Shown: positions 1 to 10,990 of the stretch, one piece after another
Layout: every line of letters starts with the position of its first letter
Position numbering within the stretch: position 1 is the first letter of the stretch
The notes under the pieces: generated by a model
Databases searched by the model: none
Told to the model about the DNA's origin: nothing
Seen by the model: only the letters and a program-made list of their open reading frames with translations
Assembly (NCBI GenBank): GCA_003427395.1
Contig: BFEA01000072.1
Span: forward strand, 639,977-684,395
Direction: 5' to 3'
Length of the DNA: 44,419 nt
DNA from: Chara braunii
Lineage: Eukaryota; Streptophyta; Charophyceae; Charales; Characeae
Program-made: the position numbers and the translations under genes

Positions 1-62
1 AGGCAAGTGGTCAAGTGGTGCAGGCAAGTGGTCAAGTGGTGCAGGCAAGTGGGCAAGTGGTG
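1..62. repeat. 21-bp tandem repeat, three units
   Basis: Three consecutive copies of a 21-bp unit (CAGGCAAGTGGTCAAGTGGTG; third copy with one change) start at the window edge, so the array may be longer to the left. Each unit holds two diverged halves built on CAAGTGG. No coding sense is seen. Confidence 0.85.
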
Positions 63-706
63 TGACTAAAGCAAGCCCATGTTGGAGATGAGGACAAGTG
101 GCAAGGTCAAATAGTAGGACCCCGGTGCAATTGCACTGCGTCGTAGGGTCGTCGTCATACAGTCAAGGGAGAGTCTAGAAAGTACCAGTCCGGTCCAACA
201 AGTACCACGGGGGGAACTGTGTGCACCATGGGCCAGGGACACAGGGCAGACCAATGCAGCACAGAAGTATAAATCAAGAGGCTGCGTCCATTCATTGATT
301 CATTCCTGCGGATGCCAGGCGGAAGCGCTGCCTTAGCAGCTTGTGCGAGGCGGTCTGCAGTGCGCCCGAAGACGAAGTGTGCAGAGAAGTGTAGTGTAGC
401 GATAGGGTAGAGGCAGCTAGCGCTGCCATAGCTGTAGCATAGTATGTGTGTGTGTTGTGTATGATACTTAGTGTTGCGTGTGGGACATCCAGGGTGATCC
501 AGAGTGCGAACAGTGAGTTGTGTGGGCGCCCAGTCGCCATAACCAGTTGAAGAGAACTCATATCTGGTTACGATATCTTGAGTACTGTGTGGGCGCATGT
601 CGCCAGTTGCTGTACCGCTGTTTGCAGCCATGACAAAGTGACAAGAAGACGAGTTTGAATTTAGACTGGAGCATTTGTCCTTATTTAAAAAAAAAAAAAA
701 AAAAAA
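63..706. other. No recognisable gene; ends in a 20-A run
   Basis: Open frames here overlap on both strands and show no family motif. An uninterrupted run of about 20 A at 687-706 could be the tail of a plus-strand retrocopy ending there, but no body was recognised and no flanking duplication was found. Confidence 0.5.
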
Positions 707-1000
707 GCCTTGGGCACTGGGCCCTTTTTATAAAAAAAAGCTGGGATGTTAGTCCATAGAAGGAGTTGGATGGGGTTTTCAGGGGGGAGAGTTGAGAAGA
801 GGGAATCCCAGAGATCCGAGGCCCTCGCCCAATCCTCTGTCGCCTCTCTACAGCATATCAGGCAATGTAGCATATCTTCTGGTTCATTTTCTGAACATAC
901 CGCACATAAATCTGAACTGTTAGGGTCATTCTTGCTTCTTCTGATATGCAGCCACTGGTTAACCGGTAGAGCCACGTATGAGATGAGCCATCAGGGGCTT
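707..1000 (-). pseudogene. LINE-F: zf-RVT C-terminal fragment of an old LINE ORF2
   Basis: Read leftwards from about 1000, the minus strand encodes WLISYVALPVNQWLHIRR followed by a zinc-finger segment with CAVC, then HCLICC and a tryptophan. This is the zf-RVT domain that ends plant L1-like ORF2 proteins. LINE-B has the matching WLIAFRAVPVNQWL and LINE-C the matching CRVC. A TGA lies just before WLISY, where LINE-B has arginine. Upstream domains are missing because LINE-A starts immediately to the right, which suggests LINE-A inserted into this older copy. It is not functional. Confidence 0.75.
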
Positions 1001-1004
1001 CTGA

Positions 1005-1200
1005 TTTTTTTTAATAATAACAGGACCTCACGATCCTGGCTCCTTTTCCATTCTGGGGAGCGTCAGTCCAGTTCCTATTCCACCGGCAAGTCTGAATAAA
1101 CCTTACAACAATAACGCACTCACGCTTCCTTCTGTCTGGCCGAAGGACCCCTGAACAGCATTGATTACTCCAACGTAGTGGAGGATTGACTGTCAGCTTG
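1005..1200 (-). repeat. Alpha module copy 1: LINE-A 3' end with three hairpins and tail
   Basis: In the sense (minus) direction it has a CTCCA..TGGAG stem (1183-1168) followed by TAATCAATG, a GCTCC..GGAGC stem in the block GACGCTCCCCAGAATGG, and a final stem CAGGATC-GTGA-GGTCCTG (1038-1021). A TTATTATTAAAAAAAA tail follows. The same layout is seen at 20800-21018, 21674-21900 and 41797-42005. Position at the very 3' end next to an A tail fits the region bound by the element's own reverse transcriptase; that role is inferred. Confidence 0.75.
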
Positions 1201-1375
1201 GCCTGCTTTCCTCTTTCCTCTCAGGTCTGTTAGCTAACCTGCCAGATATATCGTGAAAAACTAGAAAGAGCTGAGCAGCTACTCAAGCTGACCCTGGTAA
1301 CCCCTCCTTGAAAACCTGTCCGTATGCCTCAAAACTGTCTTGTCTCTCCTTACATCTGTTTACAAAGCGGTCCCA

Positions 1376-1396
1376 AAACCCTAAACCCTAAACCCT
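1376..1396. repeat. Three perfect telomeric heptamers (AAACCCT) in LINE-A 3' UTR
   Basis: AAACCCT occurs three times in a row, the plant-type telomere repeat. It lies 355 bp from the terminal hairpin of LINE-A. LINE-C carries the same motif 357 bp from its own hairpin, so it is part of the element and not a chance interstitial telomere. Confidence 0.85.
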
Positions 1397-2039
1397 CCTC
1401 TTGAAGTTTTGCAAGGAATCCCCCGAACCACCTTAGCCCGTCAGCTCATATGGTCTGCAGTGGGACTTATTCATTTGGTACCTGGAGCCCTTGTCTTTTC
1501 CACCCAGTATCAGAATTTAGCCGGTCTTTCCATCGTATATGGAAGTCAGTCAGCGTTGCCACCTTGCCTCCTGCCATCCTTTCTGTCAAGACTTCTTTTT
1601 TTTGTTCTCCTCTCGTGTTCTTCATCATCAGGCATGGGCTTTCTCGTTTTGTACCATATACCAAGGGTTTCTGCTTGACTCGAAGATCTTGCCTCCTCCC
1701 GTACCTTCTCCCTTGGGGGTGCACGGCCTTCAAAAGTTCTGCAGCACCTTTCCTTCCAGATAGACCACAGCCTTACCTTTCACTTTTTTGCCTTCCAGAT
1801 GTCCCGTGTTCTTCCTCTTCCAATCAGAGCGCACCCCTTCCACTGCCATCTGAAACTGAACAGGGCTGTTAGACGAGGGGGGAAATTGGAGGAGATATGA
1901 CGGGCGAAGGAAAGAAAATGTGATTAGGGGGTCTGGGGGGGTGGGTATCTTGGCTCAGACGTGAGCATGGGGTTACTTGCAGAACTCTGGTTTCCGTGCG
2001 GTTTTCTAGCGCGCTGTGACTGTGTTTGAAAATGTCCCT

Positions 2040-5000
2040 CTATTGCGTGAGAGCAACGCCTTCTTGTTCACAGACTATGTATTCAGCAGGTAAGTCCCAG
2101 TTCTTGAAGTGGATGATGCCCTTATCGATTTCCGCAAATCTATTCTTGCCGAGCCAGATTTTTTCGAAGTTTCTCTGGCTCATTTCTCTCTTTTCTGGTT
2201 GCAAGATTTTCTGTTGCACTTTTTGTTCTCTATTCCACTGGGCTCTTATCTCTGTTTGAATTATGGTTTTGGTTTCAGTCCACTTCTCATCTACGTTGGT
2301 ATTTTGGCCAGCCAAGGTACCTTTGCACCTTGTTTTCCAGATTACCCAAAGGGTCGCTCTCCTCAGAAGGTCCGGTTGAATAATTTATTCCTCTTCAAGG
2401 TCTTCTTCTTCTATCCTCCCTGACAGCAAATAAGTTGTATTCAAGGGGTAGGCATGATCTGTTAGGTTGACCCACAGAGATTTTGTTCTGCCCCAGAGTT
2501 CTTGGGCACGTTGGCAGTGTATAAGGCAATGTATCAGCGATTCTTCAACGTTCTCACTGCAGATTTTGCACCATACCAGTTGTTGCTGATGCTCCTCTTG
2601 CTTCCTTATTTTGCCCAACATTGGTTGACTCGCTCAACCTGCATTTTCTCCCACATTTTTCTTCCATCTTGCTGTAATAATCCATTGGGGATCTTCTGTT
2701 TGATTTCTTAACCTATATCCTGCTTTGACTTCGTAGTCATAGATCGGTGTGAGCTTTCTTGTGCCTCTTTCTCCCCTGGGAATGAACCAACCCCATTCCG
2801 CTGGATCTACTTCTAAGTCTTTTATGTCCTGGTCGGGCCTATAGATCCAGGGTTTCTTCTGGCCTTGATCGTTAAGTGAAGTCCTTTTACGACTGATTCT
2901 GGGTGAGCATGTTCTGACCTTGTTAAAGTTTTTGAGTATGATTATTGCCCTTTGTTCAGTTGCTTTGCCTGGTTTTGCCCAGGTTTTGTGCGCGTTTATC
3001 AGTTCAAAGGCCTCGAATTCCGCCCAACCTCCTTCTGTGTCTAGTACCTTGATTAGTTTGTACCCTTCGGTCGGAAGGGCTGGTCCCTTTTTTGTGGCCC
3101 AGTCTCCTAATGACCATTTGGTCTTGGATCTTCGTAATAATTCCCATTTCAGGGGGACACTTTCCAGTAGGCTTTCAAGTTGTTCCTTTAGGTTGTGTAC
3201 TCCTTTTAATTTGGCTCTAAGTTCTTGGGTTGTCTTCCATCTATTTTCTTCCGAGTTCCATAAATGATCGACCTTCCAAACTCAATTGCCAATCCATTTT
3301 CTCCACTTCCTACCCTTGGAGTTTAGGGCCCAAGGTGTTTGGTTTTTGTCCTTTAGCAAGGGGTTTCCGAATAGGGGCTGTCTCAACACTTCCTCCCTGG
3401 TCTGTGGGGACCTGACTTTTTGGGGAAAGCATACTCTCCAGTGCGAGATCAGAGTGGACCAGTGTTCGCTGGGCGGATCCCTTCCATCTATCAGCTTGCT
3501 GTTTTCTTTACGTCTGGGATTCCATGCTGGGTTGAGGATCCCATGACAACCTTCTATGGCAAGATCTACTTTGAATGGTAGTAGGTTGCGAATTGGATGA
3601 AGGGCCATGTTGTGCCATGGTAGTTCTCTGTTAAATAACAGCTTGATTACCCAGTTTAATTGCAGTGCTTGGAATTGGGCTGCTGGGTTTAACAGGCCAA
3701 GCCCTCCTAGTGCCTTTGGTCTGGTAATATACTTCCAGGCTACTTTGGTAATATATTTGTCCTTTTGGCCACGTCTCCTGTCCAGAGATAGGCTCCTAGT
3801 TTCCTCTTGAGGGTGGTGAAGAAACTTGTGGGGGGATTCCAAAGAGATGCCACATGCTAACCCATGGAAAGTATCAAAGTATTGAGTACGAGGACCCTCC
3901 CCATGAGTGAGACACTCGTTGCTTGCCACCTAGCTAGTTTGTTTGTCATCTTAACCAGAAGGCTGGAACCTGAAGTCTTGCTGGTTCCATTTACTGACAC
4001 TTGGATACCCAAGAAACGCACCGGGTGCTGCGCGTCCAACCACTGTAGTCCGCGGGTGTCCTGAGTCTGGGGGGGCGGGTCAGAAGAAGACAACCACCAA
4101 CCTGCTATTTTATTCTAGTTGATCTTCATTTCCGGTGCTAACTAGAAAGCTTGCATTGCTTTTCGTGAGTGCTAAAAAGAACGAATCCGACGCTCGGATA
4201 AGCACCACGAGGTCGTCCGCGACAAGCATCATCGTAGGGATGGGGAGCAACTTTCCATCATGTTGGGCTGAAAGTCTTTCTATGGACGGGTCTTTGCGGA
4301 GGAAAACGACTATTGCTTCCATTACGAAAAGGAAAATTGGTGCTGCTAGCGGGTCCCCTTGTCTGACAGATCTAGACATTTTATACGTTTCTGAGAGGTG
4401 GCCATTGACTTGCACCATCCCTCTGGCGTCCCCGTATAGGACTCTTATCCACTTTCTGAAATTTGGCCCTACCCCCATCTTTTCCATGCTTTGCTATAGG
4501 AAATCCCAGTTAACTTGGTCATACGCTTTTTCAAAGTCGAAGAAGAGTAGGGCTGCTTGTATTTTTTTATCCTTTATAATTTTGGTAGCTTCATTTAGGC
4601 AGACCACGTTGTCGAGAATGTATCTCCCCCGAATGAATCCTGTTCGGTCTAGGTGGAAGCATTTATCTGTTATGTTCCTTATTCTATTAGCTAGGGCTTT
4701 GGCTAAGATTTTGTACACCACGGGCAAAACGGTTATAGGTGTGTAGTTCCTTATGTCTGCTTTGTCCCCTTTTTTGTACAGGAGGGTGACCACGCCCATG
4801 CTGAATTCTTCTCCCAGAGAGCCTCTATTGAACGCTTCCTTAAAAAAGGTTGTGATTGCGTCATCCATTAAGTGCCAATTGTTCTGCCAAAACTCTTTCG
4901 GGAGACCGTCCCTTCCCGGGGTTTTGTTTGGTTGCATACTCTTGAGAGCTTCAAAGAGTTCCACCTTTGAGATGTCCTTTTGTAGGAAAGTGATGGCTTC

Positions 5001-6318
5001 CTGTTTAAGACTTTTGTCCAAATGTTTCAAAAAATTTTCTCTTGCTTTCTGTGTGTTATTGGCATTATCGGGATTAGTCTTGGATGTGTAGAGGCATTGA
5101 TAGAAATCCGAAGCTACTCTGGAATAAGAATTTTGTCATGGCTTCATTGCTTTCCCAATCTCTCAGTCTAGCTCTAATGGCTACTCCTTGTCTCTTCCAG
5201 TCCGCCCATTGCCTAAGTTCCGCTCTGGCTTCTTCCATGAGTTGTTCGTATAGTGGCGCCCCCGGGTTAGCAATGAGGTTATATTTTGCGAGTTCTACTA
5301 TTGCTTCCAGATTTTCTTATCTTGCCCTCCTCCTTCTGGCTTGCTTCCTCAAGAAAAGGCTCGCCCACTCTCCTAGTCGCTGGATTGCAGGTGGTAGATA
5401 ATTAAGAATTTCCCCCTCCCTAAAATTATCCCTTAATTCTGCCCATTTGCTTTGTAGGCCTTGTCTGAAAGTATCTAGATTAAGGAGTGATGTATTAAGT
5501 TTAAAGAAACTCCTCCCTGGGGAGTTGTCAAGGGAGAGTGAGAGGTTGATAGAGATTGGATTATGGTCGAAGCCGTCATAGTACGGTAACCTCCCAATAG
5601 AACTTTCCAAGGCAACTCCCTCTAAGGTTTCAGATATGAGAAAAAAATCAATTCTTGAGAAGGTTGTTCTTCCCTGAGACGTTTTCCTGATACATGTGGT
5701 CTTTTTTGGACGGATTTACCATCATGTAGGGATCCTTTAGGTTTTTTTGTACCATAAGTTCGGACAAGACTGACGTGGAAGGATCTTCAGAGGAGTCGTT
5801 GGCCCAGGATATCCTATCCAAATATGGGCACTGAACTGTGTATGTCTTTGGGGCGGATAAAAGTCACTGATTTCCTTAAGAAACTCTATTCTGTTATTCG
5901 TTGAATTGGGGGCACAAATGTTTATAATTGTGAGCTCTTCTTCCCTGTAAGAAAAGTCTAGTATGGCCCATCTACCGTCTGAAGGATCTGCTATGGTGGA
6001 TGTGACTACCATGAAATGGGCTGCTTCTATGTTCGTATGTGCTAAAATGAGCACTGTGGCTGAGGCAGGGCTAGGGCTATGGGCTACTAGTATAGCCTTC
6101 TAGTTTCCCATTCTTCTAAGGATCTCCTCTCTTACGGTTGTGTGGGCCTGGGAGTTAGCTAGGTGCGTTTCCTGGAGACATAGAATGTCCGGGGGGTTGG
6201 GGCCGTTCCATCCAGCCGTTGTCATAAAGCAGTGCCATTTTTTTGGGTTGGACAGAATTGTTGCCAGCCCCCTTACGTTCCAAGACTGGATGACTAGGTC
6301 CCCCCTTGAACCCTTCAT
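2040..6318 (-). pseudogene. LINE-A ORF2: APE endonuclease + reverse transcriptase + zf-RVT
   Basis: The endonuclease start is visible as SWNVRGL and CLQETHL (6318-6100) and continues in another frame (6054-5737); its late motif reads GFDHNPI near 5575. The reverse transcriptase (5030-4110) has NKTPGRDGLPKEFW, the motif A block FDFEKAYDQVNW, RSVRQGDPLAAPIF, and the motif C box VADD (usually YADD or FADD) with both aspartates kept. One in-frame TAG at 4494-4496 replaces a glutamine that LINE-C encodes as CAG. The connection region (GGLGLLNP, 3929-3282) and the zf-RVT finger (WCKICSEN..HCLIHC, 2621-2385) follow. The frame changes at least four times, so no full protein can be made. The expected role is target nicking and target-primed reverse transcription in the nucleus. 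Confidence 0.85.
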
Positions 6319-6361
6319 TAATTGATTGCTACATTTCTGTTCTTAGTTTGGTTATATTGGT

Positions 6362-8819
6362 TTAAGATACGCAAGAAGAGCTACCCTCTGTCTCGTCCTC
6401 TAGTGGGAATAATTTCTCCAGCAGTTCCTCCTCCTCCAAAATCATGACCCCTGCTCCTGCTAGCGTAGCCAGGCTTGCCGCATTCTGGGTCGTAGTTGCT
6501 TCATTCCCCAATGTTGTGATGGGCAAGCTTGGTACCGTCCACCAAGGTCTCCATTGCCAACCCTCAGCCAGTTTTGTTTGTTGGTCGAAACAGGCTATAA
6601 TTGGTTTTGCGTCATATCGGGGATTTTTCTCCGTTTTGCCAATGGCTCTTGCCCCCTTCGGTTCCTCTTCTGATGCCTGCTTACCTGCAATTCCTGTGAA
6701 TTTTGGTTCCTTCCCCTTTGTGATTCCTTTCAACGCATCGCTGCATTTCTGTCCCCGTAGCTTGGGCACCGTGAAGTCTTTGCGCATCGCTACCTGCCAC
6801 TCCCCACTTGTGATATCCTGTTGAACGGGTATTATTGCTCTGGATGGAAGCAGAAGATTGGCTTCTTTCCTCGCTCTTTCCCAGAAGTCGTTGTGACCCC
6901 GGTACTGCAGGTCTTGCACCACCACCGTGCGACGGCTCATCTCCTCATCGAGCTCGCTAAGCCTTCCGCATTGCGCCTGGAGGGACTCCACCTCAATGCC
7001 CAGGTGCGCTAGTGAGTATTCCTTTGGCTCAGGTCTGGTTGTAACTGGCCTTCGCTCTAGTTGCTGCGTGTCGCGGTGGTTTTGCAGGTGGGCAGCTTGG
7101 TTCTTTGGAGGTGGAGTTTTCCCTTCCCACTGTTGTTGTATTCCTCCACTTCCATGCTTGTGTCCTCCTTTGCTGCGTAGTATTTCTCTGCATAAAAGGC
7201 TGCCAACTCTCCTTCTCTTTCCAAGGGAGCGACGGGTTTCTCCGAAAGTGGGATGACCTGTGTGGGGTTCGCTGCTTCTGCCCTTTGTTTGGTCTTTTGC
7301 TCCTCCTTGTACAGGATCATTTGGAGTTCATACTTCGCTTGTCTTTTCTTCTCAAAGTTCTGGATGAATTCCACCAGTTCACTTTCTTGGCGGCCGCTCC
7401 ACGGGACATACCACTCCTCCCGATCCTCTTCCGAGTCCGGTGTGTCCCTGTCCTGTTGTCCCTCGTGGTGTTTCCTCTTTTCTCCCACCGCGGGGTCCCA
7501 GGTCGCTGATCCCCCCATGAGATCCAATTCTGGCATCCCTTCTACCTGTTGTCCAACTTCTTTCGCTGTTTCCTGGTCCTGTGTCTGGGTGGTTTTTGCT
7601 TGGTTTTTCAACGTTCTTCTTGTGTACGTGTTTTGCTCTACGTTGTTCTCCTTCTCGTTTTCCCATTCCCTCTTTTGCTTGACCACTTCTACCCATTTCA
7701 TTTCTTCCTTTTCCTGCACCGACTGCAAAACCGCGCACAAATCTCTTTCCCAAATCTCTTGCTTGACGTTTTCCGCGTTTATTGTTGGATCCTTGGTAAA
7801 ACACCTGGGGGATTTCCTTTCTACCTTCATTGATTGCCATCTGCTGTCATAAGGGGGGGTATGCTTTCGGCCTCGGGGTTGGTTCACTATCTAGGATCCA
7901 TACCCAGTCCGGGACCTCCATGTTATCGTTGAAAACCCAACCTGCGTATTGTACACCCGGTACATACCAAAAACCTTTTTTGTCTGTTACCTCTTGTAGG
8001 TTGGTTGTTCTGAGCGGTTTGGGCTTCGAGTTTTCCTTTGTTTTGGGGCAGTTGGGATCGGTACCCAGATGTCCTCTTTGCCTGCACTTGAAACATAATG
8101 GGTTGGTCTTGCTGGACACCGCAAATCTGTTCACTTTTTCATCCAGCAGAACCCCCCCCTCATCAGGTGTGTGCGGCATCGGGCTTTCTCCTATGTCCAG
8201 GACCACCGTCATTTGGTTATGTTGTGGCGTGAGAAAGTCCGGCGTTGCTACACTAGTGCAGTTCTTTGAAATTTCCATATTCCATCTTTACTCTTTCTTT
8301 GACGCAGCCGTGCATTCCTTCCGGCACGTGGTCGAATTGAATCCATAAGTGTTTTTTTATCAAGTCCTATATGTATTTGAAGGGTGTCTGCTGATAATCT
8401 GCGGCCTTTTTCCATGGGTGCACTGTGACTACTGCTGAGTTGCAGGTAAAACATTTGTTTGTTAAGAAAGCAACCAGTGTCACATCCATGCATAGCACCA
8501 TAATGACGTTTCTTTATCCTGGGTGGAAGGAGACTTGGGGATTCATCCCTTGGACTGGTTCCAAGCTTTTCAATTTCTCCCATATCCACTTCAATTTTGC
8601 CTGTCTGTCCAATTCCTGACTTTTTTTGGCGAAGGTGAAAGGGACGGCGTGCTTTTTGTGGAGCTCTTCCGACTTGGAGGTTAATTCTTTGGGGCGTTCG
8701 TAGATCACGATCTCTTCCTTATTGTTTCCCCCATGGTCAATGAGTTCGGTGGTTTTGATGAGGGGTGTTCTTGTCTGTTCCACGAGCCAATTTTGAGTTT
8801 CAATTCCCATGCCCTCCAT
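6362..8819 (-). pseudogene. LINE-A ORF1: nucleic-acid-binding protein with zinc knuckle
   Basis: Pieces lie in different frames: an N-terminal block (8819-8514), a zinc-knuckle block (8278-7847), a charged linker (7887-7057) and a C-terminal block (6991-6362). The knuckle reads CFKCRQRGHLGTDPNC, a CX2CX4HX6C spacing instead of the usual CX2CX4HX4C. The N-terminal block aligns with LINE-C (IVIYERPKEL against VWVYPKEHLP). Both share a YAGW/YVGW block after the knuckle and a C-terminal DQQ(T/A)(K/Q)L block. LINE ORF1 proteins coat the transcript and aid strand transfer; here that is inferred from position and the knuckle. Frameshifts make it non-functional. Confidence 0.75.
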
Positions 8820-9129
8820 CGTTGTGACTGATAGTGGTTCGAGCGTCGGTTGCTCAATATTTGTCCTGGTCTGTTATGAGGGAAAGGTTGAGTAAGCGTT
8901 CCAACGGGGAGAGCTTAGGCAGCGGGGCGAGTGAGGGGGTAGGCGCTTAGACGGTTGGTTGCGTGTCAAGAAGGTGATCGTGTAAGTGAATGAGAGGTAC
9001 ACTTATAGGAGAGAGCTTAAGTCGAGGAAAAAGGGATTGGTTAGTGGGTGGGGGCGGGGGCAAGAGAATGGGTAGATGGCTCGAAAGTGAGGGGAGGAGG
9101 GCTAGGAGGCTAAAACAGGGTTGGTAAGT

Positions 9130-10090
9130 AGGAGAGAGATGGGTCAGAGTGGGGAGGGACCGGGATAGGAGTGGGACGAGATCGGGATGGGGGTGGGATG
9201 GGAGCGAGATGGGGGTGGGATAGGAGCGTAATGGGAGCGGGATAGGAGCGGGATGGGAGCGAGATGGGAGCGGGATGGGAGCGGGATAGGAGCGGGAAGG
9301 GAGCCAGGTGGGAGCGGTATGGGAGCAGGCTGGCAGCTGATGGGAGCAGAGTGGGATCGAGAAGGAGGCGGGATAGGAGCGGGATGGAATCGAGATAGGA
9401 GTGAGATAGGAGCGGGAAGGGAGCTGGGTGGGAGCGGTATGGGAGCTTGATGGGAGCTGGATGGGAGTGCTGTGGGATCGGGAAGGAGGCGGGATAGGAT
9501 CGGGATGGGAGTGGGATAGGAGCAGAACGGGATCGGTATGGGATCGGGATGAAGGGGGATTTGATAAGGGTAGGATCGAGATGTGGGAATGGATTAGTGT
9601 GGGGTCGGGATGTGGGTGGGATAGGCTTGTGATGGGGGCGGGATGAGAGTGGGATTGGATCAGGGTGGGATCGGGATGGGAGCGGGATGGGATCGAAATA
9701 GGAACGGGCTGGGATCGGAATGGGAGTGAGATGTGAGCTGGGTGGGATCGGGATGGAAACGGGATGGGAGCGGGATGGGAACCGGGTAGGAGCGGAATGG
9801 GATCAGGATGGGGGTGGGATAGGATCGGGGTGGGAACGGGATGGAGGTGGGAGGGGATCGGGATGGGAGTGGTCTGGGAGCTGGATGGTAGCGGGGTGGG
9901 AGCGGGATGGGAGCGGGATGGGATTGGGACTGGAGCGGGACGGGAGTGGGGGGGATCAGGATGGGAGGGGGATGGGAACGGGATGGAGCCGGAGCGGGAT
10001 GGAATTGGGGAGGGGTAGAGATGGGGACGTGGGCAGGAACGGAAATGGGACCGCGAGGGGGTATGTTGGGATGGTATCAGTGTGGGAACG
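9130..10090. repeat. 11-bp G-rich minisatellite (GGGATGGGAGC) upstream of LINE-A ORF1
   Basis: About 960 bp of degenerate 11-bp units (GGGATGGGAGC, GGGATAGGAGC, GGTATGGGAGC). The plus strand is strongly G-rich and C-poor, with GGG every 5-6 bp, so G-quadruplex formation is possible. It sits between the LINE-A ORF1 start and the right-hand copy of the putative target-site duplication, so it may be the element's 5' UTR. Confidence 0.9.
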
Positions 10091-10149
10091 GGTTGGGCTT
10101 CTAGATCAGATCTGGGAATGTTTCGGGCTTCAGGATCAAGGCTTCTGAT

Positions 10150-10335
10150 TCGATTGCGCAGTAAGGGAAGGGTGGGAGGGGGCGAAACGTAAGGAGAAGA
10201 AGAAGGGGAAGAAGAAAAAACGAAAGAAAAAAGAAGAAAACTAGAGGAGAAAAAAGGAAGAAGAAGAGGAAGAAGACAAAGAGAGGAAAAAGAAAGAAGG
10301 AGAAGAACGAGAAGAAAGGTGGAGGAAAATTAGTA
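10150..10335. repeat. Polypurine (GA-rich) tract
   Basis: About 185 bp made almost only of G and A on the plus strand, mainly GAAGAA and GGAAAAA runs. It borders the right end of LINE-A. It could form triplex DNA; no gene is seen. Confidence 0.85.
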
Positions 10336-10844
10336 GGAGAGCTGTCGTCGATTACTTATCCTCGCGGACGATGACTATATTGGCGCGACACGGCTGCAAG
10401 GATGACTAGCACAGCAATGGTGGCGTGGTCCGACAACGGTAAACGTGCTGATGATAGGGAAGCCGTAACGATCACGGTAATCACGGAACTGGCGTCGCGT
10501 GGTGGTGACGGTCTCGATTATCAACAGACTCTACAACGACAATGGCATTGATCGTTGTTGTCCCTTTCTTATTTCGAATACACCCTCGTTCCTTTGTTTT
10601 CTTCACTGCTCCTCTCTTCTGTCCTGTTCCTCCCTCTTCTTCGTGCGTCGTTTCTAGTTCTTGCTCACCTTTGGTCGTATCCGATCTTTCTCAATTGCGA
10701 CTTTTTCTTCCCCGTATCGCTGTTTCTCCGTTTGAGACCTTCCTCCCTGGGAGTTTTCTGTCCCTTGCCCTTCTTAGCTTCTCTTGTCCTTGTTTTCAAC
10801 AGGCACATCCAAATCTAAAGCAAAAAGCATTGTCAAAGGACTTA
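10336..10844. other. No recognisable gene
   Basis: A 114-codon plus-strand frame (10542-10886) is pyrimidine-rich low-complexity sequence with no recognisable domain. Nothing else is supported. Confidence 0.5.
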
Positions 10845-10990
10845 CCTGTTCACCAGAAGATGTGCATGTCATGTCTGTTCGAGTAAGGGTGTGTCTGTAC
10901 GTGCAGACAGTGTACCTGTTCATGCAAAGGAAAGTGTCTGTTCCGGCAGTAAATGTGTCTGTTCGTCTAGAGTTGTGCCTGTCCGAAAGT
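10845..10990. repeat. Degenerate ~21-bp tandem repeat (TGTCTGTTCG core)
   Basis: The core TGTCTGTTCG or a close variant recurs at about 10847, 10872, 10892, 10912, 10934, 10956 and 10975, a spacing of roughly 19-25 bp. The units are diverged in between. Confidence 0.6.

Larger units (their letters stand above)
1005..10139 (-). mobile_element. LINE-A: near full-length L1-like non-LTR retrotransposon, decayed
   Basis: Minus-strand order is an 11-bp minisatellite (about 10090-9130), ORF1 with zinc knuckle (8819-6362), APE endonuclease, reverse transcriptase, connection region, zf-RVT finger (ORF2, about 6318-2040), a 3' UTR with three telomeric heptamers, a structured 3' module and a T-run (A tail on the sense strand) at 1012-1005. 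A short duplication, GGCTTCTGA at 996-1004 and 10140-10148, supports these outer borders; it is only 9-11 bp, so the 5' border is less certain than that of LINE-C. Several frameshifts and stops show that the copy is dead. The domain order matches plant L1-type elements. ORF1 and ORF2 align with LINE-C, but as a different subfamily. Confidence 0.75.

Noticed and set aside
1376-1396. True telomere or chromosome end
   Set aside because: Only about three heptamers, embedded in a LINE 3' UTR and repeated at the same place in LINE-C.
4494-4496. TAG at a glutamine position in the LINE-A reverse transcriptase suggested a UAG=Gln genetic code, as in some ulvophyte algae
   Set aside because: Other stops in the same elements fall at tryptophan, leucine or arginine positions and include TGA and TAA, so random decay explains them better.
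9253-10148. Glycine/tryptophan-rich repeat proteins in the minisatellite frames
   Set aside because: The frames are direct products of the 11-bp repeat, open in several overlapping readings, with no start or splice support.
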